Shown: positions 46,961-55,901 of the stretch, one piece after another
Layout: each line of letters opens with the position of its first letter
Numbering within the stretch: position 1 is the first letter of the stretch
Source: an uncultured Prevotella sp.
GTDB lineage: Bacteria; Bacteroidota; Bacteroidia; Bacteroidales; Bacteroidaceae
DNA: 64,000 nucleotides
Reading direction: 5' to 3'
Assembly (NCBI GenBank): GCA_945875635.1
Contig: CAMCLD010000005.1
Coordinates: forward strand, 1 to 64,000
Made by a program: the position numbers and the translations under genes
The notes under the pieces: generated by a model
Databases searched by the model: none
What the model was told of the DNA's origin: nothing
Seen by the model: only the letters and a program-made list of their open reading frames with translations

Positions 46961-47003
46961 CGAGGAGGGGACAAATTGCCCCCACGATATAAACATTACA
47001 ACA

Positions 47004-47840
47004 ATGAGGAAACTGACAGTCATAATAATGCTGATAGCATGCCTGAGCACTGCCACAGCAGGAAAGAAACAGGTAGTAATACTGCATACCAACGACACAC
47101 ACAGCTGTATCATGCCCCTCTCAGAGAATCTTGCAGACACAACGGTGGCAGGAAGAGGGGGATTCCTTAGGAGAATGGCTCTCGTACAGAAGGAAAGGCG
47201 GGACAATCCCGGACTACTGCTCATAGACAGCGGCGACTTCTCACAAGGCTCTCCCTACTACACCCTCTTCAAAGGTGACGTGGAGATTGGCATGATGAAC
47301 ATGATGGGATATGACGCAGCCACTATAGGAAACCATGAGTTCGATTTCGGACTTGACAACATGGCAAGGATATTCCGGACTGCGACGTTCCCTATCGTAT
47401 GCAGCAACTATGACTTCACTGGAACACCGGTGGAGGGACTCGTCAAAGAATATACCGTCATAACAAGAGACGGCATGAGAATAGGTATGTTCGGACTCTC
47501 ACCTGATATGAAGGGACTCATTGACGAAAACAAATGCCAAGGAGTGGCATTCCTTGACCCCATTGAGACGGCAAAGAGAATGAGCACACTGTTAAGGAAA
47601 AAAGAGAAATGCGATGTGGTGATATGCATTTCCCATCTGGGATGGGACATGGATGGGGAATGTGACGACGCAATGCTCGCCACTGCCACACAAGGCATCG
47701 ATATCATACTGGGTGGACACTCACATACCAACATGGAAAAGGCACAGACCATGAAAGCTGCCGATGGCAAGACCGTCACCATTGACCAGAACGGGAAAAG
47801 CGGTATATGGATTGGAAAACTGGTAGTGGATTTGAAGTGA
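47004..47840 (+). CDS. 5'-nucleotidase N-terminal metallophosphatase domain protein
   Basis: VVILHTNDTHSCIMP, LLIDSGDFSQGSPYY, TIGNHEFDFG, GGHSHTNM. Confidence 0.92.
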   Translation: MRKLTVIIMLIACLSTATAGKKQVVILHTNDTHSCIMPLSENLADTTVAGRGGFLRRMALVQKERRDNPGLLLIDSGDFSQGSPYYTLFKGDVEIGMMNMMGYDAATIGNHEFDFGLDNMARIFRTATFPIVCSNYDFTGTPVEGLVKEYTVITRDGMRIGMFGLSPDMKGLIDENKCQGVAFLDPIETAKRMSTLLRKKEKCDVVICISHLGWDMDGECDDAMLATATQGIDIILGGHSHTNMEKAQTMKAADGKTVTIDQNGKSGIWIGKLVVDLK

Positions 47841-47876
47841 TAACGCCACGAATGTTTTCCTGCGGCACAAAGTAAC

Positions 47877-48626
47877 CTACTCGAAATAGAACGTCAAGGC
47901 TATCATCTTGCTGTGAGCCTCGCTTGCCGACTTAGCATAAGGTATCTTGTCTGGATTACGCAGACGTGATGCATGCTCACCGTCAAGGCTGTTTGTCATG
48001 CCATACATGAACTTAAGCTCCGGGCGCAGCTTGAAGAAAGGCAGATAGAAGTCACAGCCCATTCCTACCTCCAAGAACACATCACTACGCTTAAGCTTTA
48101 TATAGTCATCGTCTTTGCTGGTGAGATTAAGCATAGGATTGACACCCATCATCACATAAGGACGATGGTTGTTGAAACGCGGAGCAGCAAGAATGAGGTC
48201 ACAAGCGGCTGACACATAAGCAGTCTTCATCTCCTGACGACGCTCCGTAGGATTGCCGTTGTTGTCAAGGTCGGTTATGTTGCGGAAGGTGAGATGACGC
48301 GTTCCGAAATACATGGCGGGAGCCAAACGCAACTGCATATACGTGTTTATCCTAAGCTCTCCAAGTACGCCGACAGTGAATCCAGGGTCCCAACGGTCCT
48401 GATCGACAGATATTGTCTTCTCAACAACCGAACCATCCTCCAGAGTAACCGTCTGCGGACCGGCATTAAGCAATTCCATGTCTTGCAGATGAGTACCTAC
48501 AAGCACACCAAAATGGAAATCACGCAAGTCGGTATAAGGACGGTTCTGCACCTTAGTATCCTGTGCCACGGCGCAGACACTCGCCATAAGCACACCTGTA
48601 CACAATATGATTATCTTCTTTCTCAC
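47877..48626 (-). CDS. PorT-family/outer membrane beta-barrel protein
   Basis: Signal peptide, FHFGVLVGTHLQDMEL, C-terminal aromatic MIALTFYFE. Confidence 0.75.
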   Translation of the reverse strand: MRKKIIILCTGVLMASVCAVAQDTKVQNRPYTDLRDFHFGVLVGTHLQDMELLNAGPQTVTLEDGSVVEKTISVDQDRWDPGFTVGVLGELRINTYMQLRLAPAMYFGTRHLTFRNITDLDNNGNPTERRQEMKTAYVSAACDLILAAPRFNNHRPYVMMGVNPMLNLTSKDDDYIKLKRSDVFLEVGMGCDFYLPFFKLRPELKFMYGMTNSLDGEHASRLRNPDKIPYAKSASEAHSKMIALTFYFE

Positions 48627-48734
48627 ATATTAATAACGTACAAAAAGCATACTTATTGCATTGGCCACTATTTTGAAAATGTTTAAATAATATAAAATAC
48701 CATCATCAATAGTAGGTATTAGAAAATAAATTCA

Positions 48735-48743
48735 TACCTTTGC
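48735..48743 (+). promoter_or_regulatory. -7 box for the ferredoxin gene
   Basis: TACCTTTGC. Confidence 0.55.
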
Positions 48744-48799
48744 AATGTACAAAAGTAGGTATCATTTAAACATTAACAAATAAATAAAAACAAATTATT

Positions 48800-48967
48800 A
48801 TGGCATACGTAATTGGTGAGGACTGCATTGCATGCGGTACATGTATCGACGAGTGTCCAGTAGGAGCAATCTCCGAGGGCGAGAAGTATTCAATCAATCC
48901 AGAGATGTGCACAGAGTGTGGCACATGTGCTGATGTTTGTCCAAGTGAGGCTATCAGCCTTCCATAA
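48800..48967 (+). CDS. 2[4Fe-4S] ferredoxin, 55 aa (absent from supplied ORF track)
   Basis: MAYVIGEDCIACGTCIDECPVGAISEGEKYSINPEMCTECGTCADVCPSEAISLP; two CxxCxxCxxxCP motifs. Confidence 0.97.
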   Translation: MAYVIGEDCIACGTCIDECPVGAISEGEKYSINPEMCTECGTCADVCPSEAISLP

Positions 48968-48990
48968 GGACTTCTGCAAAACAAATACAA

Positions 48991-49020
48991 AAGGCTGTCC
49001 ACACGGACAGCCTTTTTTTT
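48991..49020 (+). terminator. Intrinsic terminator after ferredoxin
   Basis: AAGGCTGTCC-acac-GGACAGCCTT + T8. Confidence 0.93.
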
Positions 49021-49122
49021 GTCATATATATAGTGTGCATGCAACCGTTCAGCGAAGAATATTACAAACTGCACATTGTTGGTATCTTCATATTACGACA
49101 TAGTCTTATCCTTAGTCGGACT

Positions 49123-49163
49123 AAAACAAAAGGCGCACCAGCTTTTCACAAAGATGATGCGCC
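49123..49163 (-). terminator. Terminator downstream of the small peptide gene
   Basis: Minus strand GGCGCATC...GGTGCGCC TTTTGTTTTA. Confidence 0.7.
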
Positions 49164-49204
49164 GAAATAAAGTGCTTTTTTAAATATTATTTATTAACTC
49201 TTTG

Positions 49205-49396
49205 TCAATCTTCCCATGAAGACCAGACATCGTTCTCTTTAGACAGAGAACCGCCTTCGTCATTTTCTTTATCTGAAACTGAACCACTAGGAGTTCCTAC
49301 TCCGTCCACTGTTGCACCCAGACTTCCATCATCAAGCAGTTTTAGTTCCATATCAGTTACCATTATGCTTGGTTTTATATATTCTTTTTTATTCAT
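49205..49396 (-). CDS. Small peptide of unknown function (63 aa)
   Basis: MNKKEYIKPSIMVTDMELKLLDDGSLGATVDGVGTPSGSVSDKENDEGGSLSKENDVWSSWED; follows the 1248-aa protein gene and precedes a terminator. Confidence 0.65.
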   Translation of the reverse strand: MNKKEYIKPSIMVTDMELKLLDDGSLGATVDGVGTPSGSVSDKENDEGGSLSKENDVWSSWED

Positions 49397-49423
49397 AATA
49401 TTCCAATTATTTTCCAATAGACA

Positions 49424-52400
49424 TTACTTGACTACATATTTCTTTCCATCCTTTACATATACACCCTTAGGAAGACCCTTGAAGCTTGCGCCCACAAACT
49501 GTCCGCCGAGTGTGTATATTCTGCCATCTGCATAGCACGACGAAGAACTTATCTCCTTAATACCTGTAACGGTTCCGTTATTCTCATCAAGAAGGAAAGT
49601 CAACGGCGCGCCAGCATAAGCCGGACTCTCGCCTTCAAGTATTACGAGGTCATTCGTATTGTCTGTAACATCAAGTTTGATGTTGGTTATCTTATCCACT
49701 GATGCATTAGAATTCAGATTGTATTCCAGAGTAGAAAGGGGCGTGATGATAGCAGAATATATATTCCAAGCAATTCCGTCACCTACTGCTCTGAAGAAGT
49801 TATGACTACCATTCTTGCTCTTGCCAAGATAATACGAATACATTGGTATAGAGTTCTGCACATATGTTCCCACAAAATAATAGTATGCTGGGATTTTTCT
49901 TTCAGCATCTTTATATACTTGTTCACCAGCATCATTGATTGCAATCATCTTAAATTCCTTGGTTGGAAGCATATAATTATACTCGCTAAACTTGCAGTCT
50001 TCGTTGAAACTATATTTGTTTGACCCTGCCACAGACATGACATAGTTTCCTATCTTCTTAATCTGGTCGTCCTTAGGCCAGTAAGACTTCACAAGGTAGG
50101 GATAGCCTCCTTTTATAACTACGGGGTCATCACCTGTTTGTGGTATTTTCACATATTCTGTACGATGTTCATTAAGTTCAAGGTCATATACATCGCCATT
50201 ATCATCAAGCAATTTGTTACTTAGCTTGAAAATAACCTTTGAACTATTCAAAGACCTTTGAACCTTAACGAGTGTACGGACATCAGGATATACATCTTCA
50301 GATGTCACTTCATAGTCGGTTCCATTAAGTGTCTTGACCTTGTTGCCTGCCTTAACTCCAAGAGCCTGCAAGAGTTGTGATTTAGTCAAATCGTAAGGAA
50401 CACATAATGTGTACCAATCCTTCTCATCATATTCCTTATAATACTTCTGTGGCTCAAAAGGCTGTACATTATAGTTTTCTGTAAGTACGAATTCATGCCA
50501 TCCTTGATAATCCCGATCATATGTCTTTGTCCCATCTATTATAAGATCTACATTAGTTCCAATGTCAGAAATCACAACACCTCTTTCATCCTTTTCTTTC
50601 CATGCGCCCCAGATATAACCAGATGTTGCCTGTCTAAATGTCCTGTAAAATTCTTCATGCCTTGGCCACATCATAGGTCGTCCATAACCATCCACAAGAC
50701 CTGTCTCATCAGCAAGAGTATAGACTTTTGTGACATCAGTATAATTCTTTTCCTCGCCAATCTTCTTTGACATCGATGGATAATGAAGTTTACACATCAC
50801 ATGTCCACTATTGACATAATTTGAACGCTGTATGGGGTGAGTCCAGTTTCCTGCGAATCCATTGTTGCCAAATGTGAGGTCGCCTTGGAAGGCGTAGGCT
50901 CCACACTTTGGTGCTTTTACAGCCAATACATATATATCCCATACACTCGCCTGCATAGCATTCCCAAAGAAAGTAGGATAACTTTGATTTCCGTCAGATT
51001 TAATCTCCTTTAAATTTGCAGAGAATGTAAAAGAGCCATCTTCATTATCTACCGTTACGTTATTTTCAGGATCTGCATCTTTATTGCGTGGGTCTGTTGT
51101 ATAGATATGTGTTAAACCATGAGCATTATTAAACGCTCTCGCCTCTATAATCTCATAGTTGTATGGAATACATAGCTTTTTAACCTTATTGCACAGAGAC
51201 AAGAAATTATAAGGTATAGTATTCTGACTTTCATGCGTAGGGAGCAGAACAGTCTCAAGTGTACTCTGATCACCAGTTCCGTAGTTTGACGTAAGAGTCA
51301 TATCCTCAGGGTGATAGTTCTCGCCTGTCCCGAACAAAGCGTCTGTAAGGTCAAGATAAGGGGCTTTGCAATTAGGCAAGGCATTGTAAGACACAAGATT
51401 TTTGGATGTAGTTGAGTAATGTCCTGTTTCCTTGTCAATAACTGTCGAACCAAAGTTCATGTCTATTGCATTGAGATTTCCTGACAATATCAGTTTCTTA
51501 ACTTTTTCACAAGAGTATTGGTACTTGAAATATCCATTCTCATTATCAATATACCAATTAGTAAGCCAATCGTAATAAGTAGATCCCAACTGACTCATAT
51601 TCAAAAGAGTATAGACCAGAGTACCAGGTTTCACAACGTATGCCGTCAAAGTAACAGCCGTTGGTTCCGCTGATGCTATTTGAACTGGTTCAAGTGCAAT
51701 GTATAGCTCATCACCTACCAATGTTATAGAATTGAGCCTTGTATCAGATTTCTTTTCTCGTACAACTCCAGCAAGGTCTTTATAAGTATATGTATATGTT
51801 GCTGTCAACGGAAAGCAATCAGTTTCCCATGCTGACACGCCTTTGAAGTCATCAGTCACCGGTCCTTCATATAATGAAGATGAAGACTTTGCTTCATCTG
51901 TGTAGTAGTCTATAACAGATGTTAGAGCAACATCGTCTCCAGTTGCTCCTGTAAGACTTTCTCCGTCATATATTTTTCCTGTATAAAGAGTGTTGCCAGA
52001 TGTTGCATAGTAAACAGTGCCTTCTATTACAGAGGCCTCAGCGAATTCACCTCCAAAGAATTCTTCATTTTTGGTATAGACAGTCCCTGAATACTTTTTA
52101 TCTCCATTATAATATACAGGAACCAAATAAATCCATATACCGTCTGCAATAACATAACTATTATTATTACTATCATATTTGACTTCACTAATATCCTTAT
52201 AATCATTAATTTCAACCACGCTTCCATTCGGACCATAAGAATGATACTCGATCTTTTGTGTCAAAATAATAGGTTCCGATGTCGGTGTCGCTACATATTG
52301 TTTACCTCCATTAGTGTAAATATCTTCTCCCACATAAACATACGTTTCCCCCTTCGAAGAATATGTATATCCCGTTGACGTGGATGACAAAGCAATGCTC

Positions 52401-53170
52401 TGACCTGTATTGCCATACTTAACACTATTCTCAGTGCGGAATAGAGTACCAGTATATCTTGTATCTTTAGTTCCATTATTGTATGTGTAATAACTATCTA
52501 CAAAAATAGGAATTAAAGAAACACCAGAATTTATACCCCAAGCCTTTCCATCCTTAGATATGAGAACTGGTGTCGATTCTGTTACATTATATTCCGTGCC
52601 TTCACCATGTGTAAAAGATGACACTTCATTAGTTGGTATAACTGTATATGTACCTGTCAAAAGACCATATGTTACAGCGTCCACTGTTTTTGTTGTAATG
52701 TCCGAAGCATTTACTATCACATCATTGTGAGTGTTAGGATCTATATATTTATATCCATCACTATAAGAATACTCTCCCTTGGCTGATGCAGCAGACTCAA
52801 TACTTTTTCCAATGCCTATAGTCAATGAATTTACATCTTCCTTTGACATGCCATTAGGCAATACAACATACTTAACGTTGTTATTTTTGAGTGACTTAAT
52901 TGTTGCTTCTGACAAATCAATTGTAATGGAATTAATACCGGAAAGGTCAACATTGGAAAAATCACCAATTAGACGAACTTTCTTAACTTTCCCGTCAAAA
53001 GCGGCATTGGCTTCAGCCAATACTTTTTCCCATGTCTTTGTACCACTCTCGGATTGTGTTATTGTCGCTACATTCTCTGTCGTACCAGAAGTGTAGCTTA
53101 CTTCATAACCATCTGCCCACGTCATTGAAGAGATGGCAAGAAGCAATGAAAGTAAATAGTACTTTTTCAT
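49424..53170 (-). CDS. Large secreted surface protein with LRR_5/BspA-like segment and C-terminal KGxYVKDGKKYVVK tail
   Basis: Signal peptide; LETVLLPTHESQNTIPYNFLSLCNKVKKLCIPYNYEIIEARAFNNAHGL; degenerate YxG[TK][LVI][YF] repeats. Confidence 0.75.
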   Translation of the reverse strand: MKKYYLLSLLLAISSMTWADGYEVSYTSGTTENVATITQSESGTKTWEKVLAEANAAFDGKVKKVRLIGDFSNVDLSGINSITIDLSEATIKSLKNNNVKYVVLPNGMSKEDVNSLTIGIGKSIESAASAKGEYSYSDGYKYIDPNTHNDVIVNASDITTKTVDAVTYGLLTGTYTVIPTNEVSSFTHGEGTEYNVTESTPVLISKDGKAWGINSGVSLIPIFVDSYYTYNNGTKDTRYTGTLFRTENSVKYGNTGQSIALSSTSTGYTYSSKGETYVYVGEDIYTNGGKQYVATPTSEPIILTQKIEYHSYGPNGSVVEINDYKDISEVKYDSNNNSYVIADGIWIYLVPVYYNGDKKYSGTVYTKNEEFFGGEFAEASVIEGTVYYATSGNTLYTGKIYDGESLTGATGDDVALTSVIDYYTDEAKSSSSLYEGPVTDDFKGVSAWETDCFPLTATYTYTYKDLAGVVREKKSDTRLNSITLVGDELYIALEPVQIASAEPTAVTLTAYVVKPGTLVYTLLNMSQLGSTYYDWLTNWYIDNENGYFKYQYSCEKVKKLILSGNLNAIDMNFGSTVIDKETGHYSTTSKNLVSYNALPNCKAPYLDLTDALFGTGENYHPEDMTLTSNYGTGDQSTLETVLLPTHESQNTIPYNFLSLCNKVKKLCIPYNYEIIEARAFNNAHGLTHIYTTDPRNKDADPENNVTVDNEDGSFTFSANLKEIKSDGNQSYPTFFGNAMQASVWDIYVLAVKAPKCGAYAFQGDLTFGNNGFAGNWTHPIQRSNYVNSGHVMCKLHYPSMSKKIGEEKNYTDVTKVYTLADETGLVDGYGRPMMWPRHEEFYRTFRQATSGYIWGAWKEKDERGVVISDIGTNVDLIIDGTKTYDRDYQGWHEFVLTENYNVQPFEPQKYYKEYDEKDWYTLCVPYDLTKSQLLQALGVKAGNKVKTLNGTDYEVTSEDVYPDVRTLVKVQRSLNSSKVIFKLSNKLLDDNGDVYDLELNEHRTEYVKIPQTGDDPVVIKGGYPYLVKSYWPKDDQIKKIGNYVMSVAGSNKYSFNEDCKFSEYNYMLPTKEFKMIAINDAGEQVYKDAERKIPAYYYFVGTYVQNSIPMYSYYLGKSKNGSHNFFRAVGDGIAWNIYSAIITPLSTLEYNLNSNASVDKITNIKLDVTDNTNDLVILEGESPAYAGAPLTFLLDENNGTVTGIKEISSSSCYADGRIYTLGGQFVGASFKGLPKGVYVKDGKKYVVK

Positions 53171-53200
53171 TGTAATTTTGTCGTTTGATATTTTATGAAT

Positions 53201-53257
53201 CTATTTAAGTTAATTATCGCTATTTGAGTTAATAATCACTATTTGAGTTAATTATAA
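53201..53257. repeat. Three 19-bp direct repeats CTATTTRAGTTAATWATNN upstream of the 1248-aa protein gene
   Basis: CTATTTAAGTTAATTATCG / CTATTTGAGTTAATAATCA / CTATTTGAGTTAATTATAA starting at 53201, 53220, 53239. Confidence 0.9.
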
Positions 53258-53371
53258 ACGGAGGGGTTACTATGGGTATTTATTTCCATTCCACTTGTTC
53301 CCAAACCCTGTTTCTGTCATTTAGTTTGCAAAGTTAGACATAATTTTTCAAACAGACAAGAAAAATCACAT

Positions 53372-53432
53372 AAAAAAAACACTTCCGCAATATCTAATGG
53401 GTATTGTCAGGACACCCATGATATTGCGGAAG
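53372..53432 (-). terminator. Intrinsic terminator after the TPR gene
   Basis: CTTCCGCAATATC/GATATTGCGGAAG followed on the minus strand by a T-run. Confidence 0.85.
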
Positions 53433-53462
53433 CGTGTAACAAATATTATATTTATAGTACAA

Positions 53463-54848
53463 TTACTCTATACCGAGAGCAGCCTTGGCATTCTTGTCCT
53501 CTGGGTCAAGCTTGATAAGCATCTCATAGTATGGTTTTGCTGCCTCAAGATTTTCCTTCTCACCCCAATAGTAATATCCAAGGAGGCTGAGAGCTGTCTT
53601 GAGATAACCTGTCTCGTCAGCATCGAGACCTGTCTTGTTGCCGAGAACATCAACAATTTTCTGGTTATATGAAGCAGAAACGTCTGCTTTGCCAGCCTTG
53701 TTAGCCACACTTGCAGCCACAGTGTATGCCCATGTGTTGATTGACGGATATTTCTCAGCCATCTGGTCATATATGGCAAGAGCCTTGTCAAAATTACCCT
53801 TTTCAACATAAATGTTGGCGAGTTTGCCATAGTCAGACGGTGTGGCATTAGGATTCTTCTTCATATAAAGCTCGCTGTACTCAAGTGCCTTGTCTGTGTC
53901 ACCAAGTCCAGTGTATGCCTCTGAAATCTTGCCGAGTGCCTCAACTGCATTAGCATCAACCTCAAGAGCCTTGTTGAACTGTACCAATGCATCGTTGTAA
54001 CGCTGTACTCCGAGAAGAGCCTTTCCGTAGTAGGTATAGTCTGTGGAGTTCTTCACCCCTTCCATCTGCATGAACTGCTCTGCAATCTTTACAGCCTCAT
54101 CAAACTGAGATGTCTCAACAGCTGACCAAAGTCCAAGCTGCTTGAATGTCAGATTCTTCGGGAACTTGACAGAACCAGCATTTGCTATCTTCAAGCCCTC
54201 TGAATATTTGCGGAGCTGAATGGCAGAGATGACATATTCCACCAACTTACCCTCGTCAAGGTCGCTTGTCTTGCACTTTGCAAAGTTCTCATAAGCTTTG
54301 TCAAACTTATTGGCTGAGAAGAAAGAGTGTCCTGCTTCAGCATCGATAGGATAGTCTGGTATCTCCTGTTTCAGCTTTGCATAAGTCTCCTCTACAAGCT
54401 TCGGGTTAATCTTACGATATATAGAAGCATAGCGTGTGTAAGCCTGAGGATTCTTTGGGTCAAGACTCATGGCTGTTGCATAGTGGGAAGCAGCACCACC
54501 TCCGTTTCCTGACTCATCCTTTAGAGCCTCGATGTCACCTTTCAGAATATAAGCCTGAGCCTGAATCTTAAGGTCCTTCTTTGCCTTTGAGAGAGCAAGG
54601 TCAGCCATCTCGCCAGCCTTGTCCACGTTCTTCACTGCGAGATAAGAGTTGCCAAGTGCTATGACAGCCTCTGGGTTCTTCTTATACTCCTTTAGATAAT
54701 TCTTAACAAGGACAGCTGACTCAGCGGAATTAGACTTCAGTGCCTGTGTTACAGGACCAAGAGCAGTACCATAGTCAACATCCTGAGCAAATGTCGGAGC
54801 CGAGATACTAATCATCGCTCCGAGAACAAAATATTTAATTGCCTTCAT
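53463..54848 (-). CDS. TPR-repeat secreted protein
   Basis: Signal peptide; repeated TPR units such as ALLGVQRYNDALVQFNKALEVDANAVEALGKISEAYTGLGDTDKALEYSELYMKKNPN. Confidence 0.87.
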   Translation of the reverse strand: MKAIKYFVLGAMISISAPTFAQDVDYGTALGPVTQALKSNSAESAVLVKNYLKEYKKNPEAVIALGNSYLAVKNVDKAGEMADLALSKAKKDLKIQAQAYILKGDIEALKDESGNGGGAASHYATAMSLDPKNPQAYTRYASIYRKINPKLVEETYAKLKQEIPDYPIDAEAGHSFFSANKFDKAYENFAKCKTSDLDEGKLVEYVISAIQLRKYSEGLKIANAGSVKFPKNLTFKQLGLWSAVETSQFDEAVKIAEQFMQMEGVKNSTDYTYYGKALLGVQRYNDALVQFNKALEVDANAVEALGKISEAYTGLGDTDKALEYSELYMKKNPNATPSDYGKLANIYVEKGNFDKALAIYDQMAEKYPSINTWAYTVAASVANKAGKADVSASYNQKIVDVLGNKTGLDADETGYLKTALSLLGYYYWGEKENLEAAKPYYEMLIKLDPEDKNAKAALGIE

Positions 54849-54929
54849 AATCTCAATCTTATTCTATATTACTGTTATATATATAATAATGTGTATGAAT
54901 AAATGCTAACTTCTCCCCTATTTCAGTCT

Positions 54930-55901
54930 TTATCTATTTACTTCCACCTTCTTGAAGGTAATGTCACCTCTGTAGGGAAGCAGTCCAGACTTGAATATTA
55001 TCAACTGTCCCTTGGGTTTGCAGATGTAGTTCATAAAGCTCCATGGCAGAGCACTGAGAGGGTCTGTGCATATAGCATATAGAGTGCGGTAGAATGGGTA
55101 GCGTCCATCAAGCAGATATGCCTGATATGGCTTCCAGCTATTTGATGGTGTTGCCTTATCCTTTATGGATATGGACATCACATGGATATTCTTCTTGAAT
55201 GTGGTGTTAGTGGAGTCGCGCTTGTCGTTCAGCCAGTTCGACCCTATAACACCGATGGCGTTGGGTGTCTTGTCAACATAGTCGATTACATCCTTACTGC
55301 ATTTCGCTCCCACCACGTTAGGACTTGTAATAGCCTTTCCGTCAAGAATGGAGTCAATGACGAAATGCACCGTAGCCGACTGTTTATTGTCAAACACAAC
55401 CTCTATCTCTCCCCTGTTGGAGCCAGGGTACAGCTCGTTCCAGTCAGTGACCTGTCCGCTCAACACTCTTTTCACATCATTAACCGTCATGCAGGTGTCG
55501 TTGTTGTTCCTGTTTACGATAAAGGCGAGTCCGTCGTAGCCTATGATGGAGACACGCGGAACCTGTCGTTTGGTCTCAAGATAAGCAATCTCACTTGGAA
55601 GGAGTCCCCTTGATGTTATCAGCAGTTGTGTCTTAAGGTCCTGGATTTGTTTGAGTCCTGTTGTCTCATCTGTATAAACCGGTTTGAGATGAGCGTTCGG
55701 ATATTCATACTCAAACTGCTGGCGCAGTTCCTCTATGATAGGACTGAAGCTTTCGTCAGCATAGAATGTTATGGTGCCCGATGTGGGCGTGTCTGTTCTA
55801 CCGTTAACAGGTTTCTTCTTGCCGGAGCAAGAAGAAACGCTGTTAATTAGTAGTAGAGATCCTACAATATAGAATATGTAGAATACGTTCTTTTTCATCA
55901 A
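54930..55901 (-). CDS. PstS-like phosphate-type substrate-binding lipoprotein
   Basis: SSCSGKKK lipobox; GTITFYADESFSPIIEELRQQFEYEYPNA, DGLAFIVNRNNNDTCMTVNDVKRVLSGQVTDWNEL. Confidence 0.83.
   Translation of the reverse strand: MMKKNVFYIFYIVGSLLLINSVSSCSGKKKPVNGRTDTPTSGTITFYADESFSPIIEELRQQFEYEYPNAHLKPVYTDETTGLKQIQDLKTQLLITSRGLLPSEIAYLETKRQVPRVSIIGYDGLAFIVNRNNNDTCMTVNDVKRVLSGQVTDWNELYPGSNRGEIEVVFDNKQSATVHFVIDSILDGKAITSPNVVGAKCSKDVIDYVDKTPNAIGVIGSNWLNDKRDSTNTTFKKNIHVMSISIKDKATPSNSWKPYQAYLLDGRYPFYRTLYAICTDPLSALPWSFMNYICKPKGQLIIFKSGLLPYRGDITFKKVEVNR

Noticed and set aside
53201-53257. CRISPR or plasmid iterons at the 19-bp repeats
   Set aside because: No spacers, no rep gene; location fits a promoter-proximal binding array.
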